Virus record (IMG/VR): IMGVR_UViG_3300033429_000017 | Location: 1-26,463 of that record | Reading direction: 5' to 3' (one strand) | Origin: a virus | Length of the DNA stretch: 26,463 bases | Shown here: positions 14,373 to 23,176 of the stretch, piece after piece | How the letters are laid out: every line of letters begins with the position of its first letter | Position numbering within the stretch: the first letter of the stretch is position 1 | Program-made: the position numbers and the translations under genes | Notes under the pieces: model-generated | What the model saw: the letters and a program-made list of their open reading frames with translations, nothing else | What the model was told of the DNA's origin: nothing | The model's database searches: none

Positions 14373-14655
14373 CGTTACCGAAAATGCTCTGCAATACAAG
14401 CTTGTGCGCGTGGCCGCAGAGCGAGCCCAGCACGACGCCGAGCAATAGGCGCTCGCCGACCGTGCCGTCGAGCAGGCCCGGGAGCCAGACCGCGGCAGAG
14501 CATGCCAGCACCGGTATCACCGGCAGCAACCGGACCCAATACGGATTGACGTTGAGGCTCGGCATGATTTTGGCCGCCAGCGACATCGACGCTGAGACCG
14601 CGACCATCACGAGTAGGTGCTCGCTCCGGAGTAGGTATTCAGCGAACACGCCCAT
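14335..14655 (-). CDS. holin candidate with three membrane segments
   Basis: The 106-residue product has hydrophobic segments at about 13-30, 40-58 and 67-88 and a short basic tail (RIRDRPRPRI), the size and topology of a class I holin. It would open the inner membrane so the amidase endolysin can reach the cell wall. ATG 14655 follows GAGG with six-base spacing, nine bases after the stop of the fibre gene. It lies next to two spanin-like genes, which supports the assignment. No named holin family was recognised. Confidence 0.65.
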   Translation of the reverse strand: MGVFAEYLLRSEHLLVMVAVSASMSLAAKIMPSLNVNPYWVRLLPVIPVLACSAAVWLPGLLDGTVGERLLLGVVLGSLCGHAHKLVLQSIFGNDVRIRDRPRPRI

Positions 14656-14663
14656 GCCGCGCC

Positions 14664-15959
14664 TCAGATTACGTCGACCATGAATTGGAAAAGCTCGACT
14701 TGCCACTCTATTGACGTGCCGAACAACGCCGCCGCGAATACGTCGAGGCTGGCGGTCGTGTCGACTGTGACGGTATTGACAATTGATTGGATGTCAATCG
14801 GTCGCACCGACGACGACGTTTCATCAAACATCGACCGCCATCGAAGGTCGGCCGCGCCGGCGAGGCCCAGACCGCGTATCGATAGCTCGCATTCGACGTA
14901 ACATCGGTCCCAAATCAGCGAAGCTCGGGCCGGATGGAAGATTTGCACGCCCGTCGGCGCGGTGTACGGCGATGGCCCAACCCCGATGCTGCCGACGTAG
15001 ACCCGTGGCGACGGGAACGTCGAGATGCCACCTAGGTCTTCCAGGGTGAACTGAGCCCGAACCCTGATAATCGTGCCGATGCGCAGAGTGTTGGCCGGAA
15101 TGACGTGCCTCAGCGGCGCCGTACCGACGCCGCCGCCGTAGGGGACTTCGTTGATGACATAGGTCGTTGCGGCCGTGGCGCCAGGCGTCTGCCCTAGAAC
15201 AGCATCGTCGCTAATGTTGTAGACGATGGTGTCAAGGTTTTTGTAGCCCGCCGTGCGCTTCACCGCCATTTGCTCGGTATTGGCGTCCAGGTAGATGTCG
15301 CCGAGCGCTGGTGAGGTCGGCTGGGCCTTGCCGATGATGCGCGTGACGCCGCGGGCCGGGTCGACGCCGCCGGCGTTCTGCATCTGCAAATAGCGGTCGG
15401 CGTAAATCGTCGGCTGGCCGCTGGTTCCGTCCATTCGCATAAACCGCGACTTACTGTTGGCGTAGGAGCCGGAGCCGGACCCGCCGGTCTCGGCCTCCGA
15501 AACCTCGAAATCGATACGCCCGCGGCCGGTGCCGGTGCTGACGCCGCTCTCGACCACGACCGAGCCCGAATTGCGATTTGTGCCGACGCCGTCGCCGCTC
15601 TGCAGCCCCACATCGCCGCCCACGCCGCTCGTATCAGCGTGCCCTGCGCGGACCGTCAAATCCCCGCCTGCGCCGGTCGCGTTGGCCTGGCCAGCGCGGA
15701 GCGTCAAATCGCCGCCTTTGCCGCTGGTGTCAGGCTGCAGGCCCTCCACAATCAGGTCGTTCTCGAGCGAGCCCTTGTGGACCCGCTCTTCTAGCCATCC
15801 GAGCCAGGCGCCGGCGTAGTATTGCAGCCAATTGAAATAGGCGCTCGGCGGCTGGTCGTTGAGGGTCCAGCCCGTGACTTTATCGCCGACGGTCGGTTCG
15901 GTCCGGTTCAAGCCGCCCGTGTTCCAGGTTGGTATTTTGTTGGGTTGCGGTTCGACCAT
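14664..15959 (-). CDS. tail fibre attached to the baseplate
   Basis: The 431-residue product starts at ATG 15959, overlapping the upstream stop as TGATG. Residues 1-60 (PTWNTGG, then EPTVGDKVTGW, PPSAYFNWL and WLGWLEE) form a common phage N-terminal domain found directly downstream of baseplate genes, likely the attachment region. Residues 70-150 are glycine-rich repeats (GGDLTLRAGQ, GGDLTVRAGH, GGDVGLQSGD), probably a fibrous stem. The rest is beta-rich and may be the receptor-binding head. It ends the baseplate gene set and precedes the lysis genes. Confidence 0.78.
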   Translation of the reverse strand: MVEPQPNKIPTWNTGGLNRTEPTVGDKVTGWTLNDQPPSAYFNWLQYYAGAWLGWLEERVHKGSLENDLIVEGLQPDTSGKGGDLTLRAGQANATGAGGDLTVRAGHADTSGVGGDVGLQSGDGVGTNRNSGSVVVESGVSTGTGRGRIDFEVSEAETGGSGSGSYANSKSRFMRMDGTSGQPTIYADRYLQMQNAGGVDPARGVTRIIGKAQPTSPALGDIYLDANTEQMAVKRTAGYKNLDTIVYNISDDAVLGQTPGATAATTYVINEVPYGGGVGTAPLRHVIPANTLRIGTIIRVRAQFTLEDLGGISTFPSPRVYVGSIGVGPSPYTAPTGVQIFHPARASLIWDRCYVECELSIRGLGLAGAADLRWRSMFDETSSSVRPIDIQSIVNTVTVDTTASLDVFAAALFGTSIEWQVELFQFMVDVI

Positions 15960-16495
15960 CAAAGGACCTCGCTTTCGCGTGCACCGCGGTTGCGTATCGC
16001 GGTCTTTATGTACCAGCCGCCGTCGAACCGGCTGCCGCCCGCGCCGTCAAAGGCGAAGACAGGCGCGGTCTCGTAGTATTCGAAAACGCCGTGCACGCCG
16101 GCCGCCTTGGCCTGATACATCGCGTCGGCCGCAATCGCGCCGACGCCGACATCGAGTATCGGGACAAAATCGATTTTGAAGTCCGCCGGAAAGCTCTCGA
16201 CCAGCGTAAACGCCGCGTTCGCCGCCGTGGTGCCGGTGACAAGTCGAATGATTTCGTTCAGCTGCGGAATCGTGCCGCCCGCCGTGTTGACGCGTATCTG
16301 AGCGCGCAAGAGCGCCCGATAGCGGTCGTCGTCGAGGCCGTTGCGCTCCAGCCCGATAATCTGGCCGAGGCCATCGAGCTGGACGCCTACGGCTGCGTCG
16401 AGCGACGTATCGGTCAGCAACGCGGTGGCCGCCGCGTCCAGGGCCTGGAGCTCGTCGACGTAAGACCGGGCCAGCAATTCGAGGTCGTTACTCAT
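15959..16495 (-). CDS. DUF2612-like baseplate wedge protein
   Basis: The 178-residue product matches the pattern of DUF2612/tail-protein-I type wedge proteins: helical N-terminus, then VQLDGLGQIIGLERNGLDDDRYRALL, IRVNTAGGTIPQLNEIIRLVTG and a small beta region. These proteins sit at the outer end of the baseplate wedge and connect baseplate J to the fibres. Gene order agrees, although the beta-propeller gene is inserted between J and this gene. It starts at ATG 16495, overlapping the upstream stop as ATGA. Confidence 0.78.
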   Translation of the reverse strand: MSNDLELLARSYVDELQALDAAATALLTDTSLDAAVGVQLDGLGQIIGLERNGLDDDRYRALLRAQIRVNTAGGTIPQLNEIIRLVTGTTAANAAFTLVESFPADFKIDFVPILDVGVGAIAADAMYQAKAAGVHGVFEYYETAPVFAFDGAGGSRFDGGWYIKTAIRNRGARESEVL

Positions 16496-17532
16496 CCGCG
16501 CCCGCTCCGGAATTGGGTTATCAGACGACTTACGGCGTCGCCTGCCATATCGTCATTGGCCGAAAACGCCGGGCCGACTACGCCGGGCCCCTTGGTGTCG
16601 GCAGGCACATAGTCAGGCTGGTCGTCGTCGTACGTAACGTAGACGCTGCCATTGCCGCCGGTCGCCAGGGCGGAAACCGCCGAATTCGCCAGCCCGGCCA
16701 GCGGATACGCCACGACCGTCGATATCTCGGTCCAAGTCGACCCGTTGTCGGCGCTGAGCCAAAGCCGGCCCGTGGCGTCGGCTATGGCCCAAGTATTGTC
16801 GGGCGCCAGGGGCGCGACCGCCACCAGGGCGACCGATTCGCCGAGGCTGACGTCGGCCCATGACCCAGATATGGGGTTGGCCGAGCGGTAAACCGCGCCG
16901 TTGCTGCCGACGGCCAGAAAGATTGAGTCATTAGCCCGGACGGATGCCAGGAAAACGCCGCCGCCTATCACGTAGGGCGTGATAAACGAGCCGTTGGCGG
17001 CGCTCGGGCTGGCCGTAACGAAGCCCGACAGGCCGACCGCGGCCCAGCCGGTGCCGGGCCGGTACGCGACGCCATACCACTGCTGTGATCCAGTCCAGCG
17101 GGTCGACCATGCTCCGCCGCTGGTCCGGCCCCAAATGACGCCGAAGCCGCCCGCGACAAAACGCGACGCCGCTCCGCTGGCCGCGACGACGTCGAACAGG
17201 TCGGCGGCGCCAGCGAGGTTTTGACCGGTCCAATTGAGCCCTTGATTGATGGATGTCTCGATTACCGCGTTGACGCCGACCGCAACGGCTTCGTCGATGT
17301 CGGCCGCATAATCCACGCCGTAGAGCTGGTCGGTCCCGGCTGGCGTTCGCGACGTCCAGACCGTCGGTGACAAGACCAGGTCGGCCGTATTGGCCGTGGC
17401 GATTGCGGGCGTGCCAGACTCGACGCCGACGACGATAGCGCGGTTCGGGCCGATGACTGCGGCGCGGTAAGTGGACAGAGCGGCGCCTATATTCGATTCG
17501 CGCCACCAGGTTCCCTTTACGACTATCGCCAT
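16492..17532 (-). CDS. BNR-type beta-propeller protein in the baseplate operon
   Basis: The 346-residue product has repeats such as VVGVESGTPAIAT, AVAVGVNAVIETSINQGLNW, AAVGLSGFV, FLAVGSNGAVYRSA, WAIADATGRLWLSADNGSTW and ALATGGNGSVYV. This alternating strand pattern with SxDxGxTW Asp-box motifs is typical of six- or seven-bladed propellers (BNR/sialidase-like, Ycf48-like). No clear catalytic sialidase residues can be named. It is likely a baseplate-bound receptor- or glycan-binding protein, or a depolymerase remnant. It is separated by 2 bp from baseplate J and overlaps DUF2612 by 4 bp. The start is ATG 17532 with a weak ribosome site. Confidence 0.75.
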   Translation of the reverse strand: MAIVVKGTWWRESNIGAALSTYRAAVIGPNRAIVVGVESGTPAIATANTADLVLSPTVWTSRTPAGTDQLYGVDYAADIDEAVAVGVNAVIETSINQGLNWTGQNLAGAADLFDVVAASGAASRFVAGGFGVIWGRTSGGAWSTRWTGSQQWYGVAYRPGTGWAAVGLSGFVTASPSAANGSFITPYVIGGGVFLASVRANDSIFLAVGSNGAVYRSANPISGSWADVSLGESVALVAVAPLAPDNTWAIADATGRLWLSADNGSTWTEISTVVAYPLAGLANSAVSALATGGNGSVYVTYDDDQPDYVPADTKGPGVVGPAFSANDDMAGDAVSRLITQFRSGRG

Positions 17533-17534
17533 CG

Positions 17535-18716
17535 CTATGCCGGAGTAGAGTTGACCACTATGTCGCCCGTGTCAAACGTGGCGAGCTCGCGGATACCGAG
17601 CGGGATATTGCTGGTGCCCGTCGGCGGGCTCACGGTGTCGATGTAGAACAGGGTTGAATCAACCACGCCAGCGACCGAGAAAACCTCGGCTTGAAACCGC
17701 TCGTAGATAACGTCGTCGCCAAGCGTGAGGCTGTCGCCGAGCAGAGCCAGGGCGTCTTTGATGGCCTGGTCGGCGGTCGCCGGCTCGTAGACCGCCGGGT
17801 CGTAGGTTACGTCGGCGCGGATGTAGATTGGCGTCGTGTCCGGGCGCGTGAAATTGATGTCGTGGTCGACGCCCTGCGAGTCGGTGACGGTCTCGGTCAC
17901 GTCGCTGGGCGGATGGCCGTATGTCTCGATACCGGCGCACTTGCTCCCGAATACGGCGGCCGCAACCGCGGCGTCGGTGCCTCCGTCGGCGAGGACCTCG
18001 ATTGACTTGGGCGGCAGGCTGCGGCTGTCGGTGATATTCGAAGCGTTTTCGAAAACGAAACACTGCACGACATCGTCGACGTCGAGGACGTCCGCGCGGA
18101 TGGCCTCAATCGTGGCCGTACCTTGGACGCGTAGCAGCTCGAGGCGGCGCAGGCGCAGCTCGGCGTCGGTCTCGAGGTTCTCGCCGAGCTCGGCATCCTC
18201 GACCGCCGCGGCCGTCGACCAGCCCGCGACCGGTGTTTCGATGGTCAGAACCTGGCCGGTGCTAAGCACCACGGGCCCGAAATTTTCCGACTCATAGGCG
18301 ACCAGGATAAAGCCTGCGCCCGGGATAGTGGCGTCCTCGACCGAGACGAAGCGCTCGCCCGTGGCGTCGACCGAGACGACCCGGCCGGTCAGCAGCACGG
18401 TCCCGGGCGTGCCGTTGCAGCGGATGTCGACGGTCGAATGCGTGGCGGGCTCGCGTGTGACGCCCGTGATTGCCGATACCTGGTCGAGCGCTTCGCCGGA
18501 GGCACTGTCGGGGTACAGCGACCGGTAGACAGCGCCGAGGACTTCCCAACCCTCGGCGACCGCCGCCGCAAAGGTCGCGTTCAGCTGGCCGAGGACCGCC
18601 TCGCCGCCGGTGTTGACCTGCGACCCAAAGTCCGACTTTTGCTTCGCTTCGATGTCCGCGAGGATGTCGGAGATTAGTTTCGGGTTGTAACCGGTACTGG
18701 TGACGCCGAAGCTCAT
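17535..18716 (-). CDS. baseplate J-like wedge protein
   Basis: The 393-residue product is the main wedge component of contractile tails. Signature segments are DSASGEALDQVSAITGVTR (residues 70-88), GTPGTVLLTGRVV, then EDAELGENLETDAELRLRRLELL. The C-terminal part includes LTLGDDVIYERFQAEVFSVAGVVD and a final beta region. Length fits phage J proteins (about 350-480). It forms wedges with the gp25-like protein encoded upstream. The ATG overlaps the gp25 stop (ATGA). Confidence 0.93.
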   Translation of the reverse strand: MSFGVTSTGYNPKLISDILADIEAKQKSDFGSQVNTGGEAVLGQLNATFAAAVAEGWEVLGAVYRSLYPDSASGEALDQVSAITGVTREPATHSTVDIRCNGTPGTVLLTGRVVSVDATGERFVSVEDATIPGAGFILVAYESENFGPVVLSTGQVLTIETPVAGWSTAAAVEDAELGENLETDAELRLRRLELLRVQGTATIEAIRADVLDVDDVVQCFVFENASNITDSRSLPPKSIEVLADGGTDAAVAAAVFGSKCAGIETYGHPPSDVTETVTDSQGVDHDINFTRPDTTPIYIRADVTYDPAVYEPATADQAIKDALALLGDSLTLGDDVIYERFQAEVFSVAGVVDSTLFYIDTVSPPTGTSNIPLGIRELATFDTGDIVVNSTPA

Positions 18717-19078
18717 AGGATGAAAACCTCCGTGAAATCGCGGGCGGTGTCCTCGCCTGCCAGCTTGGCGCTAAATGAGACGCTCAGCTCTCGCGTGGCC
18801 GCGTCCAGCGCCAGGTCGATGCGCTGGAGCTCGTCGACGCCCGGCGTTGTCGCGATGGCGCGGCGGTAGACCGACTGGATTGCGGCCAGGTTTGGGTTTT
18901 TGACCCATATCTGCGAGCGGTAGGGTAGGCCGACGCGCTGGTCAAGAAACCACTCGCCCTTGACGAAGCGTAGGCGGATTTTGAGTTGCTGCGCGACCGC
19001 GTCCGCGCCGGTCACGAACCGGAGGTCGTCGCGGCTCAAGTCGAGCTCGCCGAAGTTGTCTAGCGCCAGGTCGCTCAT
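18713..19078 (-). CDS. gp25/W-like baseplate wedge protein
   Basis: The 121-residue product has the gp25-like pattern: DLSRDDLRFVTGADAVAQQL at the start, then LRFVKGEWFLDQRVGLPY and AIATTPGVDELQRIDLALD. It belongs to the lysozyme-like gp25/W family (without catalytic role) that bridges sheath and wedge. The position between spike and baseplate J genes, with ATGA overlaps at both ends, agrees. DUF2634 is a closely related alternative label. Confidence 0.88.
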   Translation of the reverse strand: MSDLALDNFGELDLSRDDLRFVTGADAVAQQLKIRLRFVKGEWFLDQRVGLPYRSQIWVKNPNLAAIQSVYRRAIATTPGVDELQRIDLALDAATRELSVSFSAKLAGEDTARDFTEVFIL

Positions 19079-19821
19079 GTGGCCTTGACCTTGTCCGCCG
19101 CGACGGATTGCGGCGTGTGGGGCGGCGACGATGACGGCGTCGTCGTTGAGATTAGACCAGGCACGGGAGTCGCTCCAACGGTCGCGGTTGTCAGGTGGAT
19201 ATGGCTATCAAAAAGCGCCTGGAACGTGACCAGGTCGGTGCGGAAATCGTCCAGCTCGGTCTTGACCTTCGCGGCCAACGCCACGAAGTCCGCCGCGTTT
19301 TTCTCGTACAAGTTCACCTGGTCGTTACCGATGTGCACGACCGGGCCGCCATCCTCGCCCATGACCATATCGGTCTCATCCGTGGCGCTCAGCGCCTCGG
19401 CGTCGTTGTACCAGCCGAGGACGGCGACCGGGTCGCTCAGGTTGTGCATTTCGAACGTGCCCGGGTCGGTCTGGCGTATCAGGTCGGTCGACGCCTGGCG
19501 CTCCTGGCCTATCTGATAGGTCTCGGTCGAGCGCTCGCAGAAAACCAGCATGCATCGGTCGCCGGTCTGCACCGGCATCGTGAGCTTGAAGCCGCCCGCC
19601 CGCGGGAAACACACCGGCACGCCAGGGATAACCGGCAGGTCCTCGGATAGCTCGCCGTCGACGGTCGACTGCAGGCGCTTGATAAGCGGCTCGACGCCCG
19701 CCTTTTGCGTCGCCGGGTCGTAGGAGTCGATACGGCCTGGCAGCATGACATGGACGTCCGCCAGCCTATCCTCGATGGCCTGGGCGATGACGTCCGCCAG
19801 CTCTGGGCTCCGTTGGCTCAT
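19075..19821 (-). CDS. Gp138-like membrane-piercing tail spike
   Basis: The 248-residue product starts with a helix and an OB-fold-type domain (VHVMLPGRIDSYDPATQKAGVEP at residues 23-45) followed by VPVCFPRAGGF and MPVQTGDRCMLVFCERS, as in the phage phi92 Gp138 family. The middle is a repetitive beta region. The C-terminus has HIH at residues 207-209. In P2 gpV and related spikes an HxH motif from three chains binds iron at the tip; a similar site is inferred here. A Ser/Thr/Pro-rich tail follows. The trimer would form the central needle below the hub. Confidence 0.82.
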   Translation of the reverse strand: MSQRSPELADVIAQAIEDRLADVHVMLPGRIDSYDPATQKAGVEPLIKRLQSTVDGELSEDLPVIPGVPVCFPRAGGFKLTMPVQTGDRCMLVFCERSTETYQIGQERQASTDLIRQTDPGTFEMHNLSDPVAVLGWYNDAEALSATDETDMVMGEDGGPVVHIGNDQVNLYEKNAADFVALAAKVKTELDDFRTDLVTFQALFDSHIHLTTATVGATPVPGLISTTTPSSSPPHTPQSVAADKVKAT

Positions 19822-20660
19822 CGGGGCTTTAACTCCAAATCAGCAAACCAGTCGGTTCCGTGGGTGTCACCGTTATACGCGACTTTTTCGGTGCGGTAAA
19901 ACCCGCTTACTTGCTCCGACGACAGGGCCACCACACGCCCCGGCTCCAGCTGTGGTATCAGCAGCGCGCGGACCTCGACTATACCGTCCTCGCCCGACTC
20001 CGGCGAGCCAATCATACCACTGTCGCTGTCGAGGACGATGGCGTCGTTGGGCTCGATGGCGTCGGTCGGGCCGAGCAATTGGAGTTGGCCGTTTTGAATG
20101 CTCCAGTCGTAGCCGTAGGTTTTCGCGAGGCGGTCGAGCTCCTTTTTGGACGAGCCCGACAACACCATGCCGTTGGCGAAATCAGTCAGAGCCCCGCGGA
20201 TGTTACCTTTGGCGATTTGCTCCCTGGCGTTGCCGAGGCCAAGGCCCAAGCTTTCGGCGACGCGCTCGAACGCGCCGGCGACGCTGACTTTTTCGAAGCT
20301 CAGATTGATGCGGCCCTCGCGCAGCTCCTTGCCGCCGTCCGTACTTTGAAATGATGTTATCCAATCAACGCCGTCGCGCACGCTCTTGCCGGCCTCGAGC
20401 TTGCCGCTGAATATGGTCGACGACTGGCCGGAGTAACCGGCTTCGAGCGTGGTCAAGATGCCTTTTTCGCCGACCTTCGCCCGGGTCGCCTCGGCGAGAT
20501 TGTAGACTGCAATTTCGGCAGTGTTGGGCGACTTGCCTCCGTCGCGTTCAATGTTGAACGTGACGCGCAGAATCTCGTTGCGAGCGCCGTCCGTGGTCTC
20601 AGACGAAACGAGCGTGCCGCCCAGATTGAGCGCAAAGGTTCTATTCCACAATTCACCCAT
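19818..20660 (-). CDS. baseplate hub protein
   Basis: The 280-residue product lies between the plug and spike genes, where the hub (gp27/XkdQ-like, late control D-like) is expected. It has an N-terminal beta domain (FALNLGGTLVSSETT, ILRVTFNIERDGGKSPNTAEIAVYNL) and then LEAGYSGQSSTIFSGKL. An alpha/beta middle (GRINLSFEKVSVAGAFERVAESLGL) carries the AFERVAES helix typical of hubs. The C-terminus has LEPGRVVALSS and VSGFYRTEKVAYNGDTHG. It would anchor the spike and receive the tail tube. Confidence 0.82.
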   Translation of the reverse strand: MGELWNRTFALNLGGTLVSSETTDGARNEILRVTFNIERDGGKSPNTAEIAVYNLAEATRAKVGEKGILTTLEAGYSGQSSTIFSGKLEAGKSVRDGVDWITSFQSTDGGKELREGRINLSFEKVSVAGAFERVAESLGLGLGNAREQIAKGNIRGALTDFANGMVLSGSSKKELDRLAKTYGYDWSIQNGQLQLLGPTDAIEPNDAIVLDSDSGMIGSPESGEDGIVEVRALLIPQLEPGRVVALSSEQVSGFYRTEKVAYNGDTHGTDWFADLELKPR

Positions 20661-20985
20661 CGACCAGTTTGCCGCCCTCGTCGTAGACGAAAACCGACGT
20701 CGAGCCCAGCGTGTCGCGGTCCGGGTCGTCGTCGTTTTCGGCGTTGGTCGCGTACATGCCGCCGTCCGGGCGCCCTTGCTGGACCCACGCTTGCGTCAGC
20801 TCCCAATTGGAAACCAGCTTGATGCCTTCGCGCAGGGGTGTGCCATCGACGTCGCCCATGCTGAAAAACCAATGCGCAGAGCGAACGTTGTAGACCATCG
20901 TTACTAGGAACACGACGCTATCGAGCTCGACGGTGAAGTCGTAGACGCTCAGGTCGGTCCGGGTCGGTATCTCGAGCACGGCCAT
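20653..20985 (-). CDS. baseplate plug-like protein
   Basis: The 110-residue beta-rich product reads VLEIPTRTDLSVYDFTVELDSVVFLVTMVYN, then WFFSMGDVDGTPLREGIKLVSNWELT and a negatively charged ENDDDPDRDTLG near the end. This matches the phage baseplate plug (cyanophage-type, DUF6983) family as I remember it. It lies between the Dit-like and hub genes as in related myoviruses. It overlaps the hub gene by 8 bp. Confidence 0.75.
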   Translation of the reverse strand: MAVLEIPTRTDLSVYDFTVELDSVVFLVTMVYNVRSAHWFFSMGDVDGTPLREGIKLVSNWELTQAWVQQGRPDGGMYATNAENDDDPDRDTLGSTSVFVYDEGGKLVDG

Positions 20986-20987
20986 GG

Positions 20988-21584
20988 CTACGTTCCAAGC
21001 GCTGAATTGATAAGACCGCCGAGCACGCTGGTCTTCTCTTCGACCTCGGTCGCGGCCGGTTTCGTTTGTTTGCGGCCTTGCTGGCGCTTGCCTTTGTGCA
21101 CCGGCTCGACCGGCTCCGGAGCGTCAACGGTCTCGACGCTGGCGCGGCGGAATTCGCGCAGCGTCAGCGCGATGTCGAGGATAAAGCGTTTGGCCGCGTC
21201 TTTGGGCGCGGCCAAGCTCGTAATCATCATATTTTCATATGTGCGCGTTTCGGTCGCCACGGTGAGCAACGCGGCGATATTTTGCAGCCGTTGGAATTCA
21301 TCGAAGGCACTTTGCGCGCGCTCGAACGGGGACGTACCGACCACGGACGGGCGCAGACTCTCGTCGAAGTTGAGCAGAATGGGGTGATTGCTGATGATGC
21401 CGTTGATGTCGAGGACGTCGGGCTCCTTGCGGGCGTGGTCTGCGACGTTGGCGCCGTTCTCGACCGGGTGCTCGGTGACGACCAGCTTCGATTGGTGCCG
21501 CTCCGACACCGTCGCGTCGAAGGCAATCTGGCTGTCGTCCGAGCTAATGACGACCTGGTAGGGCGTGTCGGCGGTGCTGGTCAT
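20988..21584 (-). CDS. Dit-like tail/baseplate hub protein
   Basis: The 198-residue product has the N-terminal domain of Dit-like phage proteins: SKLVVTEHPVENGANVADHA (residues 33-52), LDINGIISNHPIL, then FDEFQRLQNIAALLTVATET and ENMMITSLAAPKD, and ALTLREFRRA. The C-terminal 50 residues are charged and flexible (HKGKRQQGRKQTK). It follows the tape measure gene with an ATGA overlap. It probably forms the ring between tube and hub. Confidence 0.8.
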   Translation of the reverse strand: MTSTADTPYQVVISSDDSQIAFDATVSERHQSKLVVTEHPVENGANVADHARKEPDVLDINGIISNHPILLNFDESLRPSVVGTSPFERAQSAFDEFQRLQNIAALLTVATETRTYENMMITSLAAPKDAAKRFILDIALTLREFRRASVETVDAPEPVEPVHKGKRQQGRKQTKPAATEVEEKTSVLGGLINSALGT

Positions 21585-23176
21585 GGCGTCGAGCCTCCGG
21601 CGAGCAGCTGTTGCGCCGTCCGACGGTTGCCGTCCGCCGCCGCTCTGCCGACGACCGGGCCTACGACGGCAGCGATGCCTGCGCCGTCGCCGCCAGGGGC
21701 GTTGACGTTAACCTCAATGTTTTGGTTGGCGTTGACGTCGCCACCGCCTGCCGCGGGCGAGCCGGGCGCCGTGATGCGCTCGGGCCCGCCAAGGCCCAGC
21801 GCTCCGGCGAGCTCGCCGGCGGCGCTGAAAAAGCCGCTGACGCGGTTGATAAATGGCTCGAGCTTGTCGGAGAAAAACCCGACGATGTCGAGCATCGTCC
21901 CCAAGATGACTTCCTTTGCGACCGACAGCATGCGCCGTACCTCGGCCAGGGCGCCGATGATGAAATCGCCGACCGCCATCGACGCGGCCTGCAGGCCATC
22001 GACGACCGCGCCGACCATCGTTTCCATGGCGTCCGGGACGCCGAAAATCTTCTCAATCCAGAAATCAATGGCCGTGGTAAGGATGCCGCCAAAGGCCGCC
22101 AGAGCGCTGCCACTCTCCTCGAAGAACGTCATAAACTCGCTGGCCAGGCCGGCAATCACGCCCTTGCCTTCGGTCAGCGCGAGCCAGAGGTCCTCGACGA
22201 TGAGCAGCGCCGCGAATATCAGGCCGCCGATGATGGTGAACGTGATGATAAACGGGGCCTTGATGGCCAGGATTGCGCCCAGCAACGCCGCGAAAACGAC
22301 CTTGCCGACCGTGCCCATTTGGGTCAGGCCGACGGCAAGCCCGGCGATGGTCGTGACGACCAGCTTGATGGGCGCGACCAGCAACCGCAGCGCGGACACC
22401 AGCGGCCCCTTGATGGTCTTCAGGATGTCGTTCAGTGACACCAGCATATCGGCGGCGCCGGGCACGAATTCTTTGCCGATGGCCACGGCGATGTCGTGCA
22501 GGTTGCCCATTAGGCGCTTGGTCTGATTCGCGAAGCCGGCCGATGTTTTCTCGGCGTCACCGTGCGCCTTGGTGGTGTTCGCCAGGATGAATTGATACCG
22601 CAGCATGACCTTTTCGGCCTGCGACATTTGCTTTGTCGTCTTGCCGAGGCCTTGCTCGAGCGCGAAAGCGTCGAGCGCTGCGACGTTCATTGCGACGCCG
22701 AAACGGAGCAGCGGCTCGCTCTGGCCGACGAGCCCGGACCGCAGGGCCTGCAGGGCGTCCTCGTCCGTGGCGTTGAAAAACGAGCCCAAGTCAACGGCGA
22801 GCTGGGCCATATTGGTGCTGAGCTCGGCCGTCGCCTCGGCGCTGCCGAGCGTCGGCCCCACGACAGCGCCGAGCGTGGCGGCATATTCGCGCATTGCGAA
22901 TTCGCTGCGGCCGGCAGCATCGCCGGACTCGCGCGCCCACGCGAGCACGGCGTCGGTCTGGTCCTCGAACGCCGTCGTTACGACGTTCATTGTTTCGTCG
23001 ACGTCGCTGGCGAGGTCGAGGACCTTTTTGAAACCGACCGCGACCAGCCCGGCGCTCAGCGCAATGCCGAGCTTTCCGGCGGCGTCCTTGACCCGCTGGA
23101 ATCCCGACTTGGCCTTTTTCTCGGCCTTGGGGTCGACGTCGTAGCCGATACGCGTGAGCAGCTCGCGGACAATCAC
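21581..23176 (-). CDS. tail tape measure protein
   Basis: The 531-residue product sets tail length and assists DNA passage through the host membrane. Residues 1-200 contain an alpha-helical TMP domain (SDVDETMNVVTTAFEDQTDAV and GRSEFAMREYAATLGAVVGP). Residues 265-340 hold several hydrophobic helices, including KVVFAALLGAILAIKAPFII. The final part is Gly/Asn-rich (GGGDVNANQNIEVNVNAPGG). At about 1.5 angstroms per residue, the tail would be near 80 nm, which is an estimate. The start is GTG 23176, overlapping the upstream stop as GTGA. The 531 residues are on the short side for myoviruses. Confidence 0.92.
   Translation of the reverse strand: MIVRELLTRIGYDVDPKAEKKAKSGFQRVKDAAGKLGIALSAGLVAVGFKKVLDLASDVDETMNVVTTAFEDQTDAVLAWARESGDAAGRSEFAMREYAATLGAVVGPTLGSAEATAELSTNMAQLAVDLGSFFNATDEDALQALRSGLVGQSEPLLRFGVAMNVAALDAFALEQGLGKTTKQMSQAEKVMLRYQFILANTTKAHGDAEKTSAGFANQTKRLMGNLHDIAVAIGKEFVPGAADMLVSLNDILKTIKGPLVSALRLLVAPIKLVVTTIAGLAVGLTQMGTVGKVVFAALLGAILAIKAPFIITFTIIGGLIFAALLIVEDLWLALTEGKGVIAGLASEFMTFFEESGSALAAFGGILTTAIDFWIEKIFGVPDAMETMVGAVVDGLQAASMAVGDFIIGALAEVRRMLSVAKEVILGTMLDIVGFFSDKLEPFINRVSGFFSAAGELAGALGLGGPERITAPGSPAAGGGDVNANQNIEVNVNAPGGDGAGIAAVVGPVVGRAAADGNRRTAQQLLAGGSTP

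Noticed and set aside
18041-18056. Another copy of the initiator iteron (TTTCGAAA) within baseplate J; also one at about 12922.
   Set aside because: Single isolated 8-bp matches are expected by chance; neither has the phased flanking units.
21066-22526. A 486-residue plus-strand open frame.
   Set aside because: It runs antisense to the tape measure and Dit-like genes and has the composition of a shadow frame.
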